Shown: positions 6,145 through 10,085 of the stretch, piece after piece
Layout of the letters: the number at the start of each line of letters is the position of its first letter
Position numbering within the stretch: position 1 is the stretch's first letter
Origin: an uncultured Mediterranea sp.
GTDB taxonomy: Bacteria > Bacteroidota > Bacteroidia > Bacteroidales > Bacteroidaceae
Reading direction: 5' to 3'
Assembly: GCA_946007445.1 (NCBI GenBank)
Contig: CAMGAL010000052.1
Span: forward strand, 1 to 10,085
DNA: 10,085 bases
Translations under genes and position numbers: made by a program
Notes under the pieces: model-generated
Seen by the model: only the letters and a program-made list of their open reading frames with translations
Databases searched by the model: none
Told to the model about the DNA's origin: nothing

Positions 6145-7902
6145 TCATTCCTTCAAGTCGATGCTCAGGCAAAGTTCATCGAGTTGCTTTTGGTCAAGCG
6201 TACCGGGGGCATCGAGCATGACATCTCTTCCGCTGTTGTTTTTGGGGAAGGCAATGCAGTCGCGTATGCTGTCCAGGCCGGCGAAGATGCTGACCCAGCG
6301 GTCCAGACCGTATGCCAATCCACCGTGGGGAGGCGCACCATACTTGAAGGCATTCATCAGGAAGCCGAATTGCTCCTGAGCACGCTCAGGTGTGAAGCCC
6401 AGTATTTCGAACATCTTGGCCTGCAGCTTGGCATCGTGAATACGGATGGAGCCACCACCTAATTCCACACCGTTGCACACCATGTCGTAGGCATCGGCAC
6501 GTACGGCGGCCGGGTCGGTATCGAGCATGGGGATATCTTCGTCCTTGGGATGGGTGAAGGGATGGTGCATGGCCATCAGACGGTTCTCCTCGTCGCTCCA
6601 CTCGAACATGGGGAAGTCCACTACCCACAGCAGAGCAAACTGGTTCTTGTCGCGCAGGCCCAGCTGGTTGCCCATCTCCAGACGCAGTTCGCACAGCTGC
6701 TTGCGCGTCTTCATGGCGTCGTCGCCACTGAGGATGAGGATGAGGTCGCCCGGCTTGGCACCGAAAGCCTCCTTCATCTGTTGCAGTACATCTTGGGTAT
6801 AGAACTTGTCCACGCTGGACTTCACGTTGCCGTCGGCTTCTACACGAGCATATACCATGCCCTTGGCTCCAATCTGCGGACGCTTCACGAACTCTGTCAG
6901 GGCATCAATCTGCTTGCGTGTATAGGTGGCGGCCCCTTCGGCACAGATGCCACCGATGTAGGCGGCGTTGTCGAATACGGAGAAGCCATGACCCTTCAGG
7001 ATGTCCATCAGCTCTACGAATTTCATGCCGAAGCGCAGGTCGGGCTTGTCGCTGCCGTAGTACTTCATGGCATCAGCCCAAGGCATCCGCAAGAAAGGTT
7101 CGGTCAGTTCCACGCCACGCAGCTCCTTGAAGAGGTACTTGGCCATGCCTTCGAAGAGGTTGATGACGTCGTTTTGCTCTACGAATGACATTTCGCAGTC
7201 TATCTGTGTGAACTCCGGCTGGCGGTCGGCACGCAGGTCTTCGTCGCGGAAACACTTGGCTATCTGGAAATAGCGGTCGAAGCCCGACACCATGAGCAAC
7301 TGCTTCAGTGTCTGCGGGCTCTGAGGCAGGGCGTAGAATTGGCCTGGATTCATGCGCGAGGGTACCACAAAGTCGCGGGCACCTTCGGGCGTAGAGCCCA
7401 CCAGTACGGGCGTCTCTACCTCGATGAATCCCTGTTCGTCCAGATACTTGCGCACAGCGATGGTCATCTTGTGGCGCAGCTCCAGGTTCTTGCGCACAGC
7501 CTGGCGGCGCAGGTCCAGGTAGCGGTACTTCATGCGGATGTCATCGCCGCCATCGGTGTTGTCCTCGATGGTGAAGGGCGGAGTCAGCGCGCTGTTCAGT
7601 ACGTTCAGCTCCGACACGATGATTTCGATGTCGCCCGTGGGAATGTTGGCGTTCTTGCTGTAGCGTTCGTTAACGGTTCCTTTCACCTGGATGACATATT
7701 CGCGTCCCAGTTTGTTGGCTTGTTCGCAAAGATCGGCATTCGTTTCCTCGTTGAATACCAGCTGTGTGATGCCGTATCGGTCGCGCAGGTCGACGAAGGT
7801 CATGCCTCCCATCTTGCGGCTGCGCTGCACCCATCCGGCCAGTGTCACTTGTTTGTTCACGTCGGAGATACGGAGTTCTCCGCAGGTGTGTGTCCTATAC
7901 AT
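6145..7902 (-). CDS. aspS: Aspartyl-tRNA synthetase
   Basis: A 585-residue class II aspartyl-tRNA synthetase, which charges tRNA-Asp with aspartate in the cytosol. Length and layout are those of the bacterial type. An N-terminal OB-fold anticodon-binding domain (about 1-105) includes [15 protein letters not shown] and FVDLRDRYG. The catalytic core has a motif 1 region ([18 protein letters not shown], 161-178), motif 2 ([20 protein letters not shown], 216-235) and motif 3 ([10 protein letters not shown], 527-536). The bacteria-specific GAD insertion falls between motifs 2 and 3, roughly residues 290-420. The ATG at 7902 begins [10 protein letters not shown], the usual N-terminus. Upstream lies a candidate promoter at 7941-7948. 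The gene is co-oriented with, and 97 nt downstream of, the lipid kinase, with no clear terminator between them. Nothing in the sequence suggests damage. Whether it also charges tRNA-Asn (non-discriminating form) cannot be decided here. Confidence 0.98.
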   Translation of the reverse strand: MYRTHTCGELRISDVNKQVTLAGWVQRSRKMGGMTFVDLRDRYGITQLVFNEETNADLCEQANKLGREYVIQVKGTVNERYSKNANIPTGDIEIIVSELNVLNSALTPPFTIEDNTDGGDDIRMKYRYLDLRRQAVRKNLELRHKMTIAVRKYLDEQGFIEVETPVLVGSTPEGARDFVVPSRMNPGQFYALPQSPQTLKQLLMVSGFDRYFQIAKCFRDEDLRADRQPEFTQIDCEMSFVEQNDVINLFEGMAKYLFKELRGVELTEPFLRMPWADAMKYYGSDKPDLRFGMKFVELMDILKGHGFSVFDNAAYIGGICAEGAATYTRKQIDALTEFVKRPQIGAKGMVYARVEADGNVKSSVDKFYTQDVLQQMKEAFGAKPGDLILILSGDDAMKTRKQLCELRLEMGNQLGLRDKNQFALLWVVDFPMFEWSDEENRLMAMHHPFTHPKDEDIPMLDTDPAAVRADAYDMVCNGVELGGGSIRIHDAKLQAKMFEILGFTPERAQEQFGFLMNAFKYGAPPHGGLAYGLDRWVSIFAGLDSIRDCIAFPKNNSGRDVMLDAPGTLDQKQLDELCLSIDLKE

Positions 7903-7940
7903 ATTCTATTTTAATTATGACGTTTTGCATAAATAGGTTG

Positions 7941-7948
7941 CAAAAATA
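7941..7948 (-). promoter_or_regulatory. Candidate -7 element (TATTTTTG) for aspS
   Basis: Minus-strand TATTTTTG matches the Bacteroidota TAnnTTTG -7 consensus and lies 38 nt upstream of the aspS ATG in an A/T-rich 97-nt gap. A convincing TTTG -33 box at standard spacing is not seen. Confidence 0.45.
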
Positions 7949-7999
7949 GAGAAAATAATCTGAATGTGATAGCCTGTCCCCTCTTTTTTTGGTAGGAGT

Positions 8000-9025
8000 T
8001 CAGAACAGCTTCTTAATCTGTTCCTTGCTCTTGTCGAGTATCAGCTTGTTGGTGTGGGCAATGTCCTCCACGATGGAGTCGCCCGTCTGCTTCAGCTCGC
8101 TGATAGCCTTCTGCAGGACGCCCGTATTCGGTTCCTCGGGTGGAACGATGACTTTCAACCCGAGGCGGACAAGTTGCACATGGATGTCGGCACCCATCAT
8201 GACGGGGTCTCCGTCGAAGTGTGCCACCCCATCCTGCCGCCGGTGGATGGTGAGGCTGCTGCAGCGGAAGGTCTTGACGCGGCTGTTCTGGTCGATAGTC
8301 TTGTTGAAGAGCTGGAACGAGAGGGTCGGCACCTCCAGCAGGGTGAAGGGCTCTAGGATGGTGATGTCCAGCAGGCCGTCGTTGAGCGTGGCTTGGGGGG
8401 CGATGTAGGCATTGTTGCCATATTGCGAGGCATTGCCGCAGGCTATGACGAAGGCCTTGTAGTGGGCTGAGTTGCCGTCCATCTCCAGGTCGTAGGTCTC
8501 GGGCTTGTATTTGAGGCTCTCGATGAGGGTCTTCTCGATGTAGGTCAGGGGGCCCCGCTTGCCGGCTAGGGCAAACTTGAGCCTCACCAAAGCAACCAAC
8601 CCCACACCACAGGTGCAGAAGAAGGGACGCTCATTGATGAGACCGTAGTCGATGGTGTCAGTCAGGCCACCGTTGATGACCTCAATGGCCCGGCGCGCCT
8701 CCATGGGGATGCGCAGGTGGCGGGCCAGCCCGTTGCCCGATCCGCAGGGGATGATGCCCAAGGCCGTGTCGGTATGCACCAGCGAGCGGGCCACCTCGTT
8801 GATGGTGCCGTCTCCACCGATGGCCACTACGGCATGATAACCTTGGCGGGCCCTGTCGGCAGCTATCTCTACGGCATGTCCGGGCCGCTCGGTGTAGACC
8901 ACCTCAGGCTGATAGAGCCGGCGGTCTATCCTCTCGTCGAGCAGGTGGAGTATCTGCTCCTTGCTCTCGGTGCCGGAAATGGGGTTGACCACAAACGCAA
9001 TTTTTTTCTTTCCTGTTTCACTCAT
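8000..9025 (-). CDS. DAGK-type lipid kinase (diacylglycerol/sphingosine kinase family)
   Basis: A 341-residue lipid kinase with a diacylglycerol kinase catalytic domain (DAGK_cat), expected to phosphorylate a lipid hydroxyl at the inner membrane using ATP. Visible motifs are KKIAFVVNPISG (7-18), the nucleotide-binding GGDGT (70-74), the second glycine loop PCGSGNGLARHL (93-104), NDGLLD (215-220) and HFDGDP (269-274). Many bacterial diacylglycerol kinases have GTxNDFAR in the second loop; GSGNGLA here resembles the GSGNALA of sphingosine kinases. With serine palmitoyltransferase divergently encoded next door, a sphingoid-base or ceramide substrate is possible, but diacylglycerol or another lipid is equally open. 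I chose the ATG at 9025: the longer frame to 9148 adds a non-homologous-looking stretch that would swallow the candidate promoter at 9067-9074. The last 45 residues form a charged, probably helical tail beyond the usual family end, perhaps for membrane contact. Confidence 0.85.
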   Translation of the reverse strand: MSETGKKKIAFVVNPISGTESKEQILHLLDERIDRRLYQPEVVYTERPGHAVEIAADRARQGYHAVVAIGGDGTINEVARSLVHTDTALGIIPCGSGNGLARHLRIPMEARRAIEVINGGLTDTIDYGLINERPFFCTCGVGLVALVRLKFALAGKRGPLTYIEKTLIESLKYKPETYDLEMDGNSAHYKAFVIACGNASQYGNNAYIAPQATLNDGLLDITILEPFTLLEVPTLSFQLFNKTIDQNSRVKTFRCSSLTIHRRQDGVAHFDGDPVMMGADIHVQLVRLGLKVIVPPEEPNTGVLQKAISELKQTGDSIVEDIAHTNKLILDKSKEQIKKLF

Positions 9026-9066
9026 GGGCTTCTTCAATCGGGTGTTTTGGTTCGGTTTTGAGTCCA

Positions 9067-9074
9067 CAAATGTA
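9067..9074 (-). promoter_or_regulatory. Candidate -7 element (TACATTTG) for the lipid kinase gene
   Basis: Minus-strand TACATTTG fits TAnnTTTG and lies 41 nt upstream of the kinase ATG at 9025, in the divergent intergenic region 9026-9240. No clear TTTG -33 box is seen upstream. Confidence 0.4.
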
Positions 9075-9083
9075 ATATAAAAA

Positions 9084-9097
9084 AGCGAATTGTCGCT
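9084..9097. repeat. Short inverted repeat in the kinase/SPT divergent region
   Basis: AGCGA (9084-9088) and TCGCT (9093-9097) form a 5-bp inverted repeat around ATTG. It overlaps the region where the -33 contacts of the minus-strand promoter at 9067-9074 would fall. It may be an operator half-site pair, but it is short and could be chance. Confidence 0.25.
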
Positions 9098-9168
9098 ATT
9101 CTTGCACATATTATAGATAAAAGTGCATTTTTTTGAGGTAAAAAGCATAAAATACCATGGAGAATACT

Positions 9169-9176
9169 TATCTTTG
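9169..9176 (+). promoter_or_regulatory. Candidate -7 element (TATCTTTG) for serine palmitoyltransferase
   Basis: TATCTTTG is an exact match to the Bacteroidota -7 consensus TAnnTTTG and lies 64 nt upstream of the ATG at 9241. This predicts an A/T-rich leader of roughly 55-60 nt. The nearest TTTG upstream (9132-9135) is too far, at 33 nt, to be a normal -33 box. Confidence 0.5.
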
Positions 9177-9240
9177 CAGCTGATTTTGCAAGCAATTTTT
9201 AGAACTGATAATACATATTTTTAATATAGCAAGATTTTCA

Positions 9241-10085
9241 ATGAGCTTATTACGAGACAAATTTGCGAAATACGACGAGCCGCAGAAGTTCATGGCTTTG
9301 GGGGTTTACCCCTATTTTCGCACCATTGACAGTCACCAGGATACTGAGGTGATGATGGACGGCAAAAAGGTTTTGATGTTCGGCTCGAATGCATACATGG
9401 GACTGACCTACGATGAGCGCATCATCAAGGCTGCCAAAGATGCAACCGACAAATATGGTACCGGTTGCGCAGGTTCACGCTTGCTCAACGGTACGCTCGA
9501 CATCCATGTGGAACTTGAAAAGGAGCTGGCCGCATTCGTGGGCAAGGACGATGCCCTCTGCTTCAGCACAGGCTTTACGGTCAACGAAGGTGTCATTCCC
9601 CAGTTGGTAGGACGTTCGGACTACATCATCTGCGACGACCGCGACCACGCCTCCATCGTAGACGGACGTCGCCTGTCAGCCGCCACTCAGCTGAAATACA
9701 AGCACAACGACATGGAGGATTTGGAAAAGAAACTCCAGAAGTGCGAGCCTGAATCTGTGAAGCTGATCGTTGTGGACGGTGTGTTCTCTATGGAAGGCGA
9801 TTTGGCCAACCTGCCGGAAATCATCCGCCTGAAGAAGCAGTACAACGCCAGCGTCTATGTCGACGAAGCCCACGGACTGGGTGTCTTCGGCCGTCAGGGC
9901 CGTGGCGTGTGCGACCACTTCGGCGTGACGGACGATGTAGATCTCATCATGGGTACCTTCAGCAAGTCGCTTGCCTCCATTGGAGGCTTTATAGCCGGCG
10001 ACAAGGAGGTTATCAACTGGCTGCGCCACAGTGCCCGGTCCTACATCTTCCAGGCCAGCCGCCCCCCTGCTGCTACGGCAGCTGC
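9241..10085 (+). CDS. spt: Serine palmitoyltransferase (PLP-dependent, sphingolipid synthesis), N-terminal part
   Basis: The first 281 residues of a PLP-dependent alpha-oxoamine synthase that condenses L-serine with an acyl-CoA to 3-ketosphinganine, the first committed step of sphingolipid synthesis in Bacteroides. The stop lies beyond the window; the family is about 395-400 residues long. Visible features are the N-terminus LRDKFAKYDEPQKF, the glycine-rich GSNAYMGLT (48-56) and KYGTGCAGSRLLNGT (71-85), the cofactor-stacking His136 in DRDHASI, cofactor-binding Asp208 and His211 in DEAHGLGVFG, and the Schiff-base Lys242 in GTFSKSLASIGGF. The ATG at 9241 gives the expected family N-terminus. 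Close relatives are 2-amino-3-ketobutyrate CoA ligase and 8-amino-7-oxononanoate synthase; SPT is favoured because the protein matches what I remember of Bacteroides SPT, for example the EVMM-DGKKVLMFGSNAYMGL region. A DAGK-type kinase is divergently encoded upstream. Confidence 0.9.
   Translation, partial: MSLLRDKFAKYDEPQKFMALGVYPYFRTIDSHQDTEVMMDGKKVLMFGSNAYMGLTYDERIIKAAKDATDKYGTGCAGSRLLNGTLDIHVELEKELAAFVGKDDALCFSTGFTVNEGVIPQLVGRSDYIICDDRDHASIVDGRRLSAATQLKYKHNDMEDLEKKLQKCEPESVKLIVVDGVFSMEGDLANLPEIIRLKKQYNASVYVDEAHGLGVFGRQGRGVCDHFGVTDDVDLIMGTFSKSLASIGGFIAGDKEVINWLRHSARSYIFQASRPPAATAA

Noticed and set aside
6550..7914. Long + strand open frames (about 212 and 191 residues) antisense to aspS
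   Set aside because: They mirror aspS codons, show no recognisable domains and lack initiation context. They are expected by-products of the codon usage.
9026..9148. N-terminal extension of the lipid kinase to an upstream start at 9148
   Set aside because: The added residues look unlike the family, and the extension would span the A/T-rich promoter region with its TAnnTTTG element. The ATG at 9025 gives the normal kinase N-terminus.

Overview
The window comes from a Bacteroidota genome, most likely Bacteroides or a close relative. The evidence is the SusC/SusD pair, Bacteroidota-type lipoprotein signals (Cys followed by Ser/Asp), weak or absent Shine-Dalgarno sequences, -7 promoter elements of the TAnnTTTG type, and a bacterial serine palmitoyltransferase. 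The species cannot be fixed from the sequence alone.

Positions 1-5656 (+ strand) are the 3' part of a polysaccharide utilisation locus. In order it holds the end of a SusC-like TonB-dependent transporter, a SusD-like lipoprotein, a DUF5018/DUF4960-type surface glycan-binding lipoprotein and a GH32 fructan hydrolase lipoprotein. The genes are 15, 15 and 24 nt apart and look like one operon. The order matches the core of the known Bacteroides levan/fructan loci: the GH32 enzyme cuts fructan at the cell surface, the two lipoproteins hold it, and SusC/SusD import the oligosaccharides. No fructokinase, inner-membrane permease or hybrid two-component sensor is in view. The susD-like gene contains a striking local anomaly at about 1551-1613: very high GC and two abutting perfect palindromes, exactly where a conserved helix loses its usual Lys/Tyr residues.

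Positions 5657-5809 carry no gene. They hold a hairpin after the PUL operon and a strong intrinsic terminator that faces the minus strand. Converging from the right on the minus strand are a 68-residue putative winged-helix protein (5810-6016), aspartyl-tRNA synthetase aspS (6145-7902) and a DAGK-type lipid kinase (8000-9025). Each has a candidate promoter upstream.

From 9241 the + strand encodes serine palmitoyltransferase, which commits the cell to sphingolipid synthesis; it runs off the window end. It is divergent from the lipid kinase across a 215-nt intergenic region with candidate promoters in both directions. The kinase's nucleotide-binding loop reads GSGNGLA, reminiscent of eukaryotic sphingosine kinases, so a role in sphingoid or ceramide phosphorylation is a reasonable but unproven idea. 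I found no tRNA, rRNA, CRISPR array, insertion sequence or phage gene.
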